This document shows positions 54,061-62,838 of a stretch of 64,000 nt of DNA, piece by piece. Position 1 is the first letter of the stretch. The number at the start of each line of letters is the position of its first letter. Made by a program: the position numbers and the translations under genes. The notes beneath the pieces were generated by a model. That model saw nothing but the letters and a program-made list of their open reading frames with translations. It did no database searches and was not told the origin of the DNA. The stretch comes from Thiobacillus sp. SCUT-2 (lineage in GTDB: Bacteria > Pseudomonadota > Gammaproteobacteria > Burkholderiales > Thiobacillaceae): assembly GCF_035621355.1 (NCBI RefSeq), contig NZ_CP141769.1:1612001-1676000 (forward strand), in the 5' to 3' direction.

Positions 54061-55134
54061 ATGAACGACCTCCATCCCCCCGCCGAACCCATCCGCCTGA
54101 CCGCGTTCTCCCACGGCGGCGGCTGCGGCTGCAAGATCGCGCCCGCGGTGCTGCAGGACATCCTCGCCGACACGCCCTTCTACTCGCATCTGGGAGCGGC
54201 CTATCCCGATCTGCTCGTCGGTATCGAGCACGGCGACGACGCCGCCGTCTACAAGCTCAACGACGGGCAGGCGATCGTGGCGACGACCGATTTCTTCATG
54301 CCCATCGTCGACGACCCCTTCGACTTCGGCCGCATCGCCGCGACCAACGCCCTCTCCGACGTCTACGCGATGGGCGGCAAGCCGCTGTTCGCGCTCGCCA
54401 TCGTCGGCATGCCGATCGGCAAGCTGCCGAACGACGTGATCCGCCAGATCCTCGCCGGCGGCGAATCGGTGTGCCGCGCCGCCGGCATCCCGATTGCCGG
54501 CGGCCACTCGATCGACGCCCCGGAGCCGATCTACGGGCTCGTCGGCATCGGCGTCGTCGATCCGCGCAAGGTCAAGCAGAACGCCGGCGGCCAGGCCGGC
54601 GACTGCCTCATCCTCGGCAAGCCGCTCGGCGTCGGCATCTACAGCGCCGCGCTGAAGAAAGGCCTGCTGAGCGCCGAGCAGTACGCGGCGATGATCGCCG
54701 CCACCACGCAGCTCAACACCGCCGGTGCGGATCTGGCCGACACGGCCGGCGTCCACGCGATGACCGACATCACCGGCTTCGGCCTGCTCGGGCATCTGCT
54801 GGAGATCACGCGCGCCTCCAAGGTGTCGGCTCGCGTCGAAATGAGCCTGATGCCCGTGTTGCCGGGCGCGGCCGCGCTCGCCCAGGCCGGCCACGTCACC
54901 GGCGCGAGCCAGCGCAACTGGGCGAGCTACGGCGGCGAAGTACAGTTCGCCGACGGCGTCGCCGACTGGCAGCGAGCCCTGCTGACCGACCCGCAGACCA
55001 GCGGTGGCCTGCTGGTGAGCTGCGCACCGGACGCGAAGTCCGCCGTGCTCGACGTGTTCCGCCGCCACGGTTTCGCCGACGCGGCCGAAATCGGCCGCCT
55101 GCAGCCGGGCCGCCACGTGGCGGTCGCCGCCTGA
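54061..55134 (+). CDS. selD: Selenide, water dikinase (SelD/SenC)
   Basis: The protein has 357 residues. It makes selenophosphate from selenide and ATP. The catalytic loop is GGGCGCK (residues 19-25): Cys22 and Lys25 align with E. coli Cys17 and Lys20. ATP-binding segments DDAAVYKL, TTDFFMPIVDDPFDFGRIAA and GGHSIDAPEPIYGL are intact. Its stop abuts the egtD start with no gap (TGA-GTG), so selenophosphate and hercynine synthesis are coupled. This context makes SenC-like function in selenoneine synthesis likely, while a role in tRNA selenation remains possible. Confidence 0.93.
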   Translation: MNDLHPPAEPIRLTAFSHGGGCGCKIAPAVLQDILADTPFYSHLGAAYPDLLVGIEHGDDAAVYKLNDGQAIVATTDFFMPIVDDPFDFGRIAATNALSDVYAMGGKPLFALAIVGMPIGKLPNDVIRQILAGGESVCRAAGIPIAGGHSIDAPEPIYGLVGIGVVDPRKVKQNAGGQAGDCLILGKPLGVGIYSAALKKGLLSAEQYAAMIAATTQLNTAGADLADTAGVHAMTDITGFGLLGHLLEITRASKVSARVEMSLMPVLPGAAALAQAGHVTGASQRNWASYGGEVQFADGVADWQRALLTDPQTSGGLLVSCAPDAKSAVLDVFRRHGFADAAEIGRLQPGRHVAVAA

Positions 55135-56076
55135 GTGGCGTTCACCTTCCAGGACTTTCCCAACGCGCGCGACGACCTGCGCGCGGACGTCCTCGCAGGG
55201 CTCGCCGCCCACCCCAGGACCATTCCGCCGAAATACTTCTACGACGACGCGGGCTGCCGCCTCTTCGAGGCGATCTGCACGCAGCCGGAATACGCCCTCT
55301 GCCGCACCGAGCAGGCGCTGATGCACGCCCGCCTGGCGGACATCGCCGCGGCGATCGGCGAGATCGAATGCATCGTCGAGCCCGGCGCCGGCGACTGCAG
55401 CAAGGTGCGCCTGCTGCTCGACGCACTGCGGCCGACCCGCGTCGTGCTCATCGACATCGCCGGCGCCCCGCTTGCCGCGGCGGCGCAGGCGCTGGCGAGC
55501 GACTATCCGGCGGTGGACGTGAACGCGCTGGCGATGGACTTTCTGCGTGACCTCGAATCCGCCGGGCCCTGGCTGTCGGCAGGCGAGCGGCTGGTCTACT
55601 ACCCCGGCTCGAGCATCGGCAATTTTCCGCCTGCGGCGGCCAGCGACCTGCTCACGCGCTTCCGCCACCTCGCCGGTCCCGCGGGCCGCCTGCTGATCGG
55701 CTTCGACCTCAAGAAGGATCCGGCCCTGCTGCACGCCGCCTACAACGATGCCGCCGGCGTCACCGCCGCGTTCAACCTCAATCTGCTCACGCGGCTCAAC
55801 CGCGAACTCGACGCCGACTTCGACCCCGCAAGCTTCCGCCATTACGCGTTCTACAACCCCGTCGCGGGCCGCGTCGAGATGCACCTCGTCAGCCTCCGCC
55901 CGCAGGACGTGAACGTCGCGGGGACGCGGTTCCACTTCGCGGAGGGCGAGACGCTCCACACCGAGCACTCGTACAAGTACCGCAGCGACGAGTTCGCGGC
56001 GCTCGCCCGCGCCGCCGGCTGGCAGCCGGCCGGCGAATGGCTCCAGGACGGCTTCGCCGTCCAGCTCTACCGCTAG
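55135..56076 (+). CDS. egtD: L-histidine N-alpha-methyltransferase EgtD
   Basis: The protein has 313 residues. EgtD makes hercynine (trimethyl-histidine) from histidine and SAM. Start GTG 55135 directly follows the selD stop. Motifs: PPKYFYDDAGCRLFEAICTQPEYALCRTEQ, the SAM region VEPGAGDCSKVRLLLDA, LVYYPGSSIGNFPP, and FAEGETLHTEHSYKY. Length and motif order match the family. Its stop overlaps the convergent HD-GYP gene by four bases. Confidence 0.92.
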   Translation: MAFTFQDFPNARDDLRADVLAGLAAHPRTIPPKYFYDDAGCRLFEAICTQPEYALCRTEQALMHARLADIAAAIGEIECIVEPGAGDCSKVRLLLDALRPTRVVLIDIAGAPLAAAAQALASDYPAVDVNALAMDFLRDLESAGPWLSAGERLVYYPGSSIGNFPPAAASDLLTRFRHLAGPAGRLLIGFDLKKDPALLHAAYNDAAGVTAAFNLNLLTRLNRELDADFDPASFRHYAFYNPVAGRVEMHLVSLRPQDVNVAGTRFHFAEGETLHTEHSYKYRSDEFAALARAAGWQPAGEWLQDGFAVQLYR

Positions 56077-57443
56077 AAGCCGAGCTCCGGCAACGCCTGC
56101 TTCAGCGCGTCGAGGCAGGTTCCGTCGACGGCAGCCCCGCGTTCCTTCTCCATCATCGCGATCGCGTCGTCGACCGGGATCGGCCCGCGGTACGGGCGCT
56201 CGGCCGTGATCGCATCGAAGATGTCGGCCACCGTGATGATGCGCGTTTCGAAGGGAATCGCGTCGGCGGCGAGGCCGCGTGGATAGCCCTTGCCGTCGAG
56301 CCGCTCGTGGTGGGCCGCGGCGACGAAGGCCAGCTCGGAAAAGATGTCGAGCCGCGCCAGGATCTGCTCGGAATAGGCGGCATGCGCCTTGACCTGCTCC
56401 CACTCGTCCGGCTCCAGCCGCCCCGGCTTGTCGAGCACGCCGTTGCTGACGCCGAGCTTGCCGATATCGTGCAGCAGCGCACCGCGCCGCAGCCAGCGCA
56501 CCCGGCCCCGCGGCAGGCCGAGCCGCGTGGCGACCGCTTCAGTGTAGGCGGCCACGCGCGTGCTGTGGCCGTAGGTGTAGTGGCTCTTCGCGTCGACGAC
56601 CTGCGCGAAGGCCTCGGCAATGGTGTCGAGGCGATCCTCGTCGATACGGACCGCCTTCGACGCCGGCTCGATCGCCGCGATGCGCTGCTGCAGGCCGGCA
56701 TCGCCGAGCCCCTCCCAGAAGCCCGGCAGGCGCTCGGCGGCGAGGAAGGCGTCGACGACCGCCGGATCGAACCACGATCCGGCGCGCCCGCGCACCTCCC
56801 GTATCGCGTGCTCCCGGCCGGCAGCCGAATGGAACACCTCGGCGACCTGCGCCAGGAGCGCGATGCGCGATGCGAGCGGAATGGCCGCGCCGGCCAGTCG
56901 CGCCGGCTTGCCGTGGCCGCTCCAGTGCTCGTCCAGGCAGCGGATGCCGGCGGCCACCTGCTCGTCGAAGCCGAGCTGCAGCGAGATGTTGGCGCCGCGC
57001 TCGCAGCGCGTGGTGATGAGCTCGGTGGCGAACTCCTCGCCGTTCTGCGCGAGATTGAGGATCCGGCTGACGCGCTCGTGCAGCGAGCGGCCGACGCCGA
57101 CATGGGACAGCACGAAGCGCCCGAGACGCAGCATGCTGTCGGTGTCGACCTGCTTGAAGTCACGCTTCACCCGGCGGTCGTCGGTGCCGTATAGCTCGAA
57201 CAGCCGCGCAGCGTTGCTGCTGCAGCCGGCATCCTTCAGCAGCAGCGTGTAGTAAAGGTGCGACAAGGCCTCGCTGTCCATGCCCAGTTGCTGCCCGACC
57301 TGCATGCCGATCCAGCAGCAGCGCAGGCCGTGGCCCGCCGGCAGGCCTTCGGTGAGGTCGAGCGCGTAACTCAGCGCGCCGATGATCGCGGACAGCGACA
57401 GTTCGCGCTGGTCCGTGGCGGAGGTCATGTCGAGCGGACTCAT
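56073..57443 (-). CDS. HD-GYP c-di-GMP phosphodiesterase
   Basis: The protein has 456 residues. The N-terminal half resembles a degenerate HD domain (TLLLKDAGCSSNAARL where HD became KD). The C-terminal HD-GYP domain is complete: HSTRVAAYTEAVA, LHDIGKLGV, HHERLDGKGYPRGL and RPYRGPIP. It hydrolyses c-di-GMP to GMP. ATG 57443 has AAGG before it; ATG 57428 is an alternative start. Two-domain arrangement of this kind is frequent in betaproteobacteria. Confidence 0.88.
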   Translation of the reverse strand: MSPLDMTSATDQRELSLSAIIGALSYALDLTEGLPAGHGLRCCWIGMQVGQQLGMDSEALSHLYYTLLLKDAGCSSNAARLFELYGTDDRRVKRDFKQVDTDSMLRLGRFVLSHVGVGRSLHERVSRILNLAQNGEEFATELITTRCERGANISLQLGFDEQVAAGIRCLDEHWSGHGKPARLAGAAIPLASRIALLAQVAEVFHSAAGREHAIREVRGRAGSWFDPAVVDAFLAAERLPGFWEGLGDAGLQQRIAAIEPASKAVRIDEDRLDTIAEAFAQVVDAKSHYTYGHSTRVAAYTEAVATRLGLPRGRVRWLRRGALLHDIGKLGVSNGVLDKPGRLEPDEWEQVKAHAAYSEQILARLDIFSELAFVAAAHHERLDGKGYPRGLAADAIPFETRIITVADIFDAITAERPYRGPIPVDDAIAMMEKERGAAVDGTCLDALKQALPELGF

Positions 57444-57604
57444 GGCAGCCTTTCTGCAAGCGTCTACCCGGCTTATCGGCACGCCGCGGCGCCACTCAAC
57501 CGTGCGCACATCGTGGTCTTTTCCCTGCCACGGCATGCCGGCTTCCGGCTTAACCCTGCTGCCGCACGGGTCGCGCCGGGCCGCCGAGCCCGTAGAATTT
57601 CCGC

Positions 57605-59071
57605 ATGGCCACCCTTGAATCGCTCGCCTTCGACAACGGTTTCGCCCGCCTGCCCGAGACCTACTACTCACGCGTCTGCCCGACACCGGTCCCGGACCCC
57701 TACCTCGTCTGCTACAGCCCGGAGGCGCTGGCGCTGCTCGATCTCGACGCCGCCGAGATCAAGCGGCGGGAGACGATCGAAACACTCGCCGGCAACCGCC
57801 TGCTGCCGGGCATGGAGGCGCTCGCCGCGCTCTACGCCGGCCACCAGTTCGGCCACTACGTGCCGCAGCTCGGCGACGGCCGCGCGATCCTGCTGGGCGA
57901 AGTGAAGAATGCCGCGGGCGAAGGCTGGGAGATGCAGCTCAAGGGCGCCGGCCGCACGCCCTACTCCCGCGGCGGCGACGGCCGCGCCGTGCTGCGCTCG
58001 AGCATCCGCGAATTCCTCTGCTCGGAAGCGATGCACGCGCTCGGCATCCCCACCACGCGCGCGCTCGCCATCGTCGGCAGCGACCATCCGGTCTACCGCG
58101 AGGACGAGGAAACCGCGGCGCTCGTCACGCGACTGGCGCCGAGCTTCGTGCGCTTCGGGTCCTTTGAAGTTTTTTATTACCGCAACCAGGTCGAGTCGAT
58201 CAAACACCTGGCCGACTACGTCATCGCGCGCTACTACCCGGAGCTGAAGGATCTTGCCGACCCCTACCCCGAATTCCTGCGCCAGGTGAGCCTGCGCACG
58301 GCCGACCTGATGGCGCAGTGGCAGGCGGTCGGCTTCTCGCACGGCGTGATGAACACCGACAACATGTCGATCCTCGGCCTCACGCTCGACTACGGCCCGT
58401 TCGGCTTCCTCGACGCCTTCGACCCCGGCTTCGTCTGCAACCATTCCGACACCGGCGGCCGCTACGCCTTCGACCAGCAGCCCGACGTCGCCGCGTGGAA
58501 CCTGACCAAGCTCGCGCAGGCGCTGGTGCCGCTGATGTCGGTCGAGGCCGCCTCGCAGGCGATCGGCGAGTATCCGCAGGCCTTCGGCCGCGCCTACCTC
58601 GAACGCATGGCCGCGAAGTTCGGCCTCGCGCCCGGCGAAGACACCGTGTCCTTGATCATGGACGCGCTGCAGCTGCTGGCGCAGAACCGCGTCGACTACA
58701 CGATCCTCATGCGCCGGCTGTGCGCGTTCGACAGCACCACGGGAGCCATCAACGCGCCGCTGCGCGACCTGTTCCTCGACCGCACGGCGTTCGACGCCTG
58801 GGCCGCCCGCTACGCCGCCGCGCTGCGTCAGCAGGGCTCGGGCGACGCCGAACGCGGCGCGGCCATGCGCCGCCTCAACCCGAAGTACATCCTGCGCAAC
58901 CATCTGGCGGAGATCGCCATCCGGCAGGCGGCCGATCACCGCGACTACAGCGAAGTCGACCGCCTGCACCGCCTGCTCGCGCGGCCGTTCGACGAGCAGC
59001 CGGCGTTCGAATCCTACGCCGCCGAGCCGCCCGACTGGGCGAGGAAGATTGAGGTAAGCTGCTCTTCGTGA
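57605..59071 (+). CDS. selO: Protein adenylyltransferase SelO
   Basis: The protein has 488 residues, a pseudokinase-fold enzyme that transfers AMP to Ser/Thr/Tyr of proteins in redox stress. GDGRAILLGEV, QLKGAGRTPYSRGGDGRAV, SHGVMNTDNMSILGLTLDYGPFGFLD (split across the catalytic and metal sites) and WNLTKLAQAL are present. The C-terminus EVSCSS has Cys where animal SelO has selenocysteine. The stop overlaps the following GTG (GTGA). Near selD by position only. Confidence 0.93.
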   Translation: MATLESLAFDNGFARLPETYYSRVCPTPVPDPYLVCYSPEALALLDLDAAEIKRRETIETLAGNRLLPGMEALAALYAGHQFGHYVPQLGDGRAILLGEVKNAAGEGWEMQLKGAGRTPYSRGGDGRAVLRSSIREFLCSEAMHALGIPTTRALAIVGSDHPVYREDEETAALVTRLAPSFVRFGSFEVFYYRNQVESIKHLADYVIARYYPELKDLADPYPEFLRQVSLRTADLMAQWQAVGFSHGVMNTDNMSILGLTLDYGPFGFLDAFDPGFVCNHSDTGGRYAFDQQPDVAAWNLTKLAQALVPLMSVEAASQAIGEYPQAFGRAYLERMAAKFGLAPGEDTVSLIMDALQLLAQNRVDYTILMRRLCAFDSTTGAINAPLRDLFLDRTAFDAWAARYAAALRQQGSGDAERGAAMRRLNPKYILRNHLAEIAIRQAADHRDYSEVDRLHRLLARPFDEQPAFESYAAEPPDWARKIEVSCSS

Positions 59072-59790
59072 ACCGTGCCGCTGCCCCGATCGCCTGCATG
59101 CTGACCTGCGCGCTGCTCGCCGCGTGCAGCGGCCCGCCGATCGAGCGCCGCGACGGCAGCAGCAGCGCGCGCAGCTTCAGTCTCAAGGAACTCGCCAAGC
59201 GCGACATCGACAGCGTCGTCGAGATCCAGCAGCAGGCCCTCGTCGCCACGCTGCGCACGCTCACCCTCAAGCTCTACCGCCGCAATCCCGCCGAATGGCG
59301 CAAGTCCGGCTTCGCCAGCGCCGATGCCGCAACCGAGGCGCTCTTCACGCCCCTGCTCGACTGGCCGCAGTCGCGCGACAAGGACCTCGACTGGCGCGCC
59401 AGCCTGCGCGACGCCTGGCGCGAGGATTACACCGGCGACCGCGTCCACGCGCTGATGCAGGGCCTGCTCGTCATGCAGATGGCGGCGTTCGGCCATCGCA
59501 CCGAGTTCTACGCGCTCTCGGAGATCGACGCGCAGAAGCTCTACAACGCCGCCCGCAACACCGAGGCGATCGCCTGGAAGCTCGCCAACGCCAGACGGCC
59601 GGGCGGCGAGCCGCTGCTGTTGTCGAACGGCATCGACGCCGGCGGCACGCCCAATCTCAGCTTCGAGCGCGAGTTCGGCAAGCTGATCGGCATCGGGGAT
59701 GCCCTCGCGCGCGTCGTCGAGGACAAGGACAACCGCGCGATCCGCTTCGGCGTCGTCAACGTCGCCAGCATGATGTTCCTGCCGATCTGA
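59068..59790 (+). CDS. Hypothetical lipoprotein
   Basis: The protein has 240 residues. The GTG start overlaps the selO stop. The lipoprotein signal ends LLAAC (Cys21 or so); the mature protein has FSLKELAKRDIDSVVEIQQQ, then WRASLRDAWREDYTGDRVHALMQGL and GHRTEFYALSEIDAQKLYNA. It is mostly helical. Homologues are known in betaproteobacteria without a function (impression). Translational coupling to selO suggests a shared stress-related transcript. Confidence 0.75.
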   Translation: MNRAAAPIACMLTCALLAACSGPPIERRDGSSSARSFSLKELAKRDIDSVVEIQQQALVATLRTLTLKLYRRNPAEWRKSGFASADAATEALFTPLLDWPQSRDKDLDWRASLRDAWREDYTGDRVHALMQGLLVMQMAAFGHRTEFYALSEIDAQKLYNAARNTEAIAWKLANARRPGGEPLLLSNGIDAGGTPNLSFEREFGKLIGIGDALARVVEDKDNRAIRFGVVNVASMMFLPI

Positions 59791-60476
59791 CCATAACCGC
59801 CGACGCCTACGCCTATTGCGCCGGCCTCACGCGCGACCAGTGGGCGTGGGAATTCCTGCGCCGCAACCCCGACTACCGGCGCGACTACGCAGCCTTCATC
59901 ACGATCTGGCGCGCGCTCGAAGCCGACTACGGCGCGCCGCCGAATCGCGATTTTTCCAAATGGAAGCTCGACCCACGCGCCTACGGCCCGCTGCCCGGCG
60001 ACGCCGAACTCGCCGCGCCCGCGGGCGCGCTGTGCACCGTCGACGACGACCGCGTGTTGCTCGAGTGCTGGATGGGCGCGAAATGGGGCTTCTACAAGTT
60101 CCCGCTCGACCCGGATCACGTCGCCCCTTCCCCGGACGAACTGTCGTGGCGCCCGCCACCGCAGGTCGACGGCGAGGTCGAAGCCGCCTACCGCGTCGAC
60201 CTCACGTTCGACCTCTCCCTGCCCCTGCCGCCGCAGCTCGAAGCCGCAAAATTCCGCCTCGTCAGCCGCGCCGCCGAGCTGCGGCGGCAGGGCCTGGCAG
60301 CGCCAAAGACCGTGGCAAACCAGCGCGCGCGCTGGATTGCGATGCTGCGGCTGCTCGATGGCAATGCAGCGTCGGATGTCGAGAGTGCAATACTGCTGGA
60401 TGAAGCGCGGGCACTGGTGGCAGGCGGCTATCGCGAGATGTTGCGGCTGGCGGACCTGGACTCGGGCACGAAATGA
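59787..60476 (+). CDS. DUF6499/DUF2285-like regulator-type protein
   Basis: The protein has about 229 residues. The N-terminus AYAYCAGLTRDQWAWEFLRRNPDYRRDYAAF matches in shorter blocks (AYAYCAGL, QWAWEFLRRNPDYR) the domain found at the N-terminus of integrative-element-linked transcriptional regulators. The C-terminal helical portion (LRLLDGNAASDVESAIL) resembles DUF2285. No ATG is available in frame; CTG 59787, overlapping the lipoprotein stop as CTGA, is the most plausible start. Such genes usually lie in mobile elements, so this copy may be a relic. Confidence 0.6.
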   Translation: MTITADAYAYCAGLTRDQWAWEFLRRNPDYRRDYAAFITIWRALEADYGAPPNRDFSKWKLDPRAYGPLPGDAELAAPAGALCTVDDDRVLLECWMGAKWGFYKFPLDPDHVAPSPDELSWRPPPQVDGEVEAAYRVDLTFDLSLPLPPQLEAAKFRLVSRAAELRRQGLAAPKTVANQRARWIAMLRLLDGNAASDVESAILLDEARALVAGGYREMLRLADLDSGTK

Positions 60477-60577
60477 AAGGCTGCGCCGATTTCAAACAGA
60501 GGCACGCCAGCTTTTTCATGATGTAATACAAAAATCGACGTGAGCGGCATAACTCAAATATCACACCACGTTCCGCT

Positions 60578-61126
60578 ATGGCCTCACCTTCCTTACACGA
60601 GATTGCTAGTGCTATTGCTGCAGTAGTGAGCGCAATCGGCGGAGCTTTTGCCGCAGTAGCGGCTTTCCGCTCAGCTGACGCTGCTCGTGATGCTGCGCGT
60701 TCGGCAGACGATGCAAACCGCCGCGCAATTCTTAGAGAGGTTTCGGCTGTTGCTGCTTCGATATTGGGAGCAGTACTTGGAGTTAAGTCGCGAGCTGCTG
60801 AATTAATCAGCGAATATCAATCTGCGGAAATATTCTCGGGTTCAAGGGAACACTCTGGCCTGCGAGAACTTCAAAAAAACACTCGAGAGCTTCAAGAGAA
60901 AGCAGAGTCTTTTGTTGCAGACGCGGGGCTTTTCGCAAATGGCGCAACGCAACTCGCGGCATCACCTGCTGAAGATATTGACCGCGTGCTAGTTCGTTTA
61001 AGTGGAAACCTGCAACTAATCCAGACGATCCGTGATGAACTCGATCGGAAACATGCGGCGATTTCTAGTCAGAACTCGCAGCATCGGAAAGTTGCCCTTC
61101 AATCGATGGCGCCGCGTAATGCTTAA
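60578..61126 (+). CDS. Low-GC hypothetical coiled-coil membrane protein
   Basis: The protein has 182 residues. One N-terminal hydrophobic helix (ASAIAAVVSAIGGAFAAVAAF) is followed by an Ala/Asp/Arg-rich heptad-like coil (DAARDAARSADDANRRAI) and further helices (LQKNTRELQEKAESF; LQLIQTIRDELDRKH). GC content is clearly lower than in flanking genes and codons differ, so it is probably acquired. The preceding 100 bp are also AT-rich. Function unknown; similar anchors occur in phage or defence-related proteins (weak analogy). Confidence 0.55.
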   Translation: MASPSLHEIASAIAAVVSAIGGAFAAVAAFRSADAARDAARSADDANRRAILREVSAVAASILGAVLGVKSRAAELISEYQSAEIFSGSREHSGLRELQKNTRELQEKAESFVADAGLFANGATQLAASPAEDIDRVLVRLSGNLQLIQTIRDELDRKHAAISSQNSQHRKVALQSMAPRNA

Positions 61127-61165
61127 TGCTGAAAGAGGCAGACGCTTCCGCGCTACCAACAAAAC

Positions 61166-61192
61166 AAAACCGGGGCACACAGCCCCGGTTTT
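61166..61192 (-). terminator. Rho-independent terminator of sodB
   Basis: AAAACCGGGGC (61166-61176), loop ACACA, then GCCCCGGTTTT (61182-61192) form a perfect 11-bp stem with T-tracts on both strands. It lies 39 bp after the sodB stop and could also stop transcription from the left. Confidence 0.9.
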
Positions 61193-61230
61193 CATTTCGC
61201 CTCGGAAGCGCAGGGCTTCCTCAAAGCACC

Positions 61231-61815
61231 TCAGGCGAAATTCGCTTCCGCAAACTTCCAGTTCACCAGGTTGTTGAGGAAGGTCTCGACGAACTTGGGG
61301 CGCAGGTTGCGGTAGTCGATGTAGTAGGCGTGCTCCCACACGTCGACGCACAGCAGGGCCTTGTCGCCGGTGGTCAGCGGGGTGCCGGCGGCGCCCATGT
61401 TGACGATGTCGACGGAGCCGTCGGCCTTCTTCACGAGCCAGGTCCAGCCGGACCCGAAGTTGCCCACGGCGCTGGTCTGGAAGGCCTTCTTGAATTCGTC
61501 GAGCGAGCCCCACTTCTTGTTGATGGCGTCGGCCAGGGCGCCGGAGGGCGCACCGCCGCCGTTGGGGGTCAGGCAGTTCCAGAAGAAGGTGTGGTTCCAC
61601 ACCTGCGCGGCGTTGTTGTAGACGCCGCCGGCCGGCGCGCTCTTGACGATGTCCTCGAGCGATTTGTTCTCGAAGGCGGTGCCCTTGATCAGGTTGTTGA
61701 GGTTGGTCACGTAGGCCTGGTGGTGCTTGGCGTAGTGGTATTCGAAGGTCTCCTTGGACATGTGCGGCTGGAGCGCATCCATGGCGAAGGGCAGTGCGGG
61801 CAAGGTGTGTTCCAT
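61231..61815 (-). CDS. sodB: Iron superoxide dismutase
   Basis: The protein has 194 residues (E. coli SodB 193). It dismutates superoxide in the cytosol. Metal ligands: His27 in FEYHYAKHHQAYV, His in WNHTFFW (about 74), Asp in DVWEHAYYIDY (about 157) and His two residues further on. GNFGSGWTWL is the family signature. ATG 61815 has AGGAGAGAG upstream. Single-gene unit bounded by the terminator and preceded by tRNA-Pro. Confidence 0.95.
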   Translation of the reverse strand: MEHTLPALPFAMDALQPHMSKETFEYHYAKHHQAYVTNLNNLIKGTAFENKSLEDIVKSAPAGGVYNNAAQVWNHTFFWNCLTPNGGGAPSGALADAINKKWGSLDEFKKAFQTSAVGNFGSGWTWLVKKADGSVDIVNMGAAGTPLTTGDKALLCVDVWEHAYYIDYRNLRPKFVETFLNNLVNWKFAEANFA

Positions 61816-61948
61816 AACTCTCTCCTGATATGAACAAACGATAAATATAGTGCCTGTACCGGATATTGCAGATGTCGCAACGGCAACAGGGTTTCTGTCG
61901 CTGCAAAGAAAAAGGGCCGGCATAACCGACCCTGATTCTTTGATTTGT

Positions 61949-62025
61949 TGGTCGGGGCGAGAAGATTCGAACTTCCGACCCCCTGCACCCCATGCAGGTG
62001 CGCTACCAGGCTGCGCTACGCCCCG
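61949..62025 (-). tRNA. tRNA-Pro (anticodon GGG)
   Basis: A 77-base cloverleaf on the minus strand. The acceptor stem CGGGGCG pairs with CGCCCCG, followed by A and an encoded CCA. The anticodon arm CCTGC-ATGGGGT-GCAGG places GGG in the loop, and the T arm contains GTTCGAAT. Decodes proline CCC and CCU. Confidence 0.95.
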
Positions 62026-62106
62026 ACGAAGCCCAAGATTCTAACAGAGGAGCCACGCCCGGCGGAAGCCCTTCGGTGCCTGTTCGCGCTATTTTTCGTC
62101 TGCGCG

Positions 62107-62499
62107 CTAACCGAGTATTTTCAGGATCGCGGCGATTTCCGCGCGCAGCTTGCCGACGTCGAGCGCGCTCGCAGGGGTGGCTGCCGGGGCAGCCTCCTCG
62201 GAAGCGGGTGCCGATTCGGCGTCGTGCTCGAGGCGCTGGCGCGCGCCGCTGATCGTGAAGCCCTCCTCGTACAGCAATTCGCGGATGCGGCGGATCAGCA
62301 GGACTTCATGGTGCTGGTAGTAGCGGCGGTTGCCGCGCCGCTTGACCGGGCGCAGCTGGGTGAATTCCTGCTCCCAGTAGCGCAGCACGTGCGGCTTGAC
62401 CGCGCAGAGCTCGGAGACCTCACCGATGGTGAAGTAGCGCTTGGCCGGAATCGGCGGCAGTTCACTCCGCGCTGGGCGTTCCAACTTGGGCGCCTTCAA
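62107..62499 (-). CDS. MerR-family transcriptional regulator
   Basis: The protein has 130 residues. The helix-turn-helix and wing [18 protein letters not shown], then [24 protein letters not shown], are typical of MerR proteins; the short C-terminal tail is a coiled coil without metal-binding cysteines. It follows ihfA (overlap about 38 bp) as in most betaproteobacteria; its targets are unknown. The short coil suggests redox or constitutive DNA binding rather than metal sensing. Confidence 0.87.
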   Translation of the reverse strand: MKAPKLERPARSELPPIPAKRYFTIGEVSELCAVKPHVLRYWEQEFTQLRPVKRRGNRRYYQHHEVLLIRRIRELLYEEGFTISGARQRLEHDAESAPASEEAAPAATPASALDVGKLRAEIAAILKILG

Positions 62500-62773
62500 C
62501 CTGGGACTTGAGCTTCTGGCTCGCGTGGAACGTGACCACGCGGCGCGCGGAGATCGGCATTTCCTCGCCGGTCTTGGGATTTCGGCCCGGGCGTTGGGGC
62601 TTTTCGCGGCACTGGAAGTTGCCGAAGCCGGACAGCTTGACGATGTCGCCCTTTTCGAGCGCCAAGCGGATTTCGTCGAAGAACGACTCGACGACGTCCT
62701 TCGCCTCGCGCTTGTTCAAACCTACTTTTTCGAACAGCAGTTCGGCCAGATCAGCTTTGGTCAGGGTGCTCAT
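62462..62773 (-). CDS. ihfA: Integration host factor subunit alpha
   Basis: The protein has 103 residues, a histone-like DNA-bending protein that pairs with Ihf[34 protein letters not shown] and the beta-arm [20 protein letters not shown] are conserved. Directly after pheT on the same strand, the standard pheST-ihfA arrangement. It could also help sigma54 promoter looping (general knowledge). Confidence 0.94.
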   Translation of the reverse strand: MSTLTKADLAELLFEKVGLNKREAKDVVESFFDEIRLALEKGDIVKLSGFGNFQCREKPQRPGRNPKTGEEMPISARRVVTFHASQKLKSQVEGAQVGTPSAE

Positions 62774-62838
62774 GGTCGTATTGGCAGGAATGGCTTATGG
62801 GAACTGCGTCATGCACGCGCCCTATATAGGGTTATTGC

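Noticed and set aside
59040-59075. Selenocysteine codon at the end of selO, given nearby selD
   Set aside because: The Cys codon TGC already occupies the Sec-equivalent position (VSCSS) and the TGA follows the last residue, so it is an ordinary stop.
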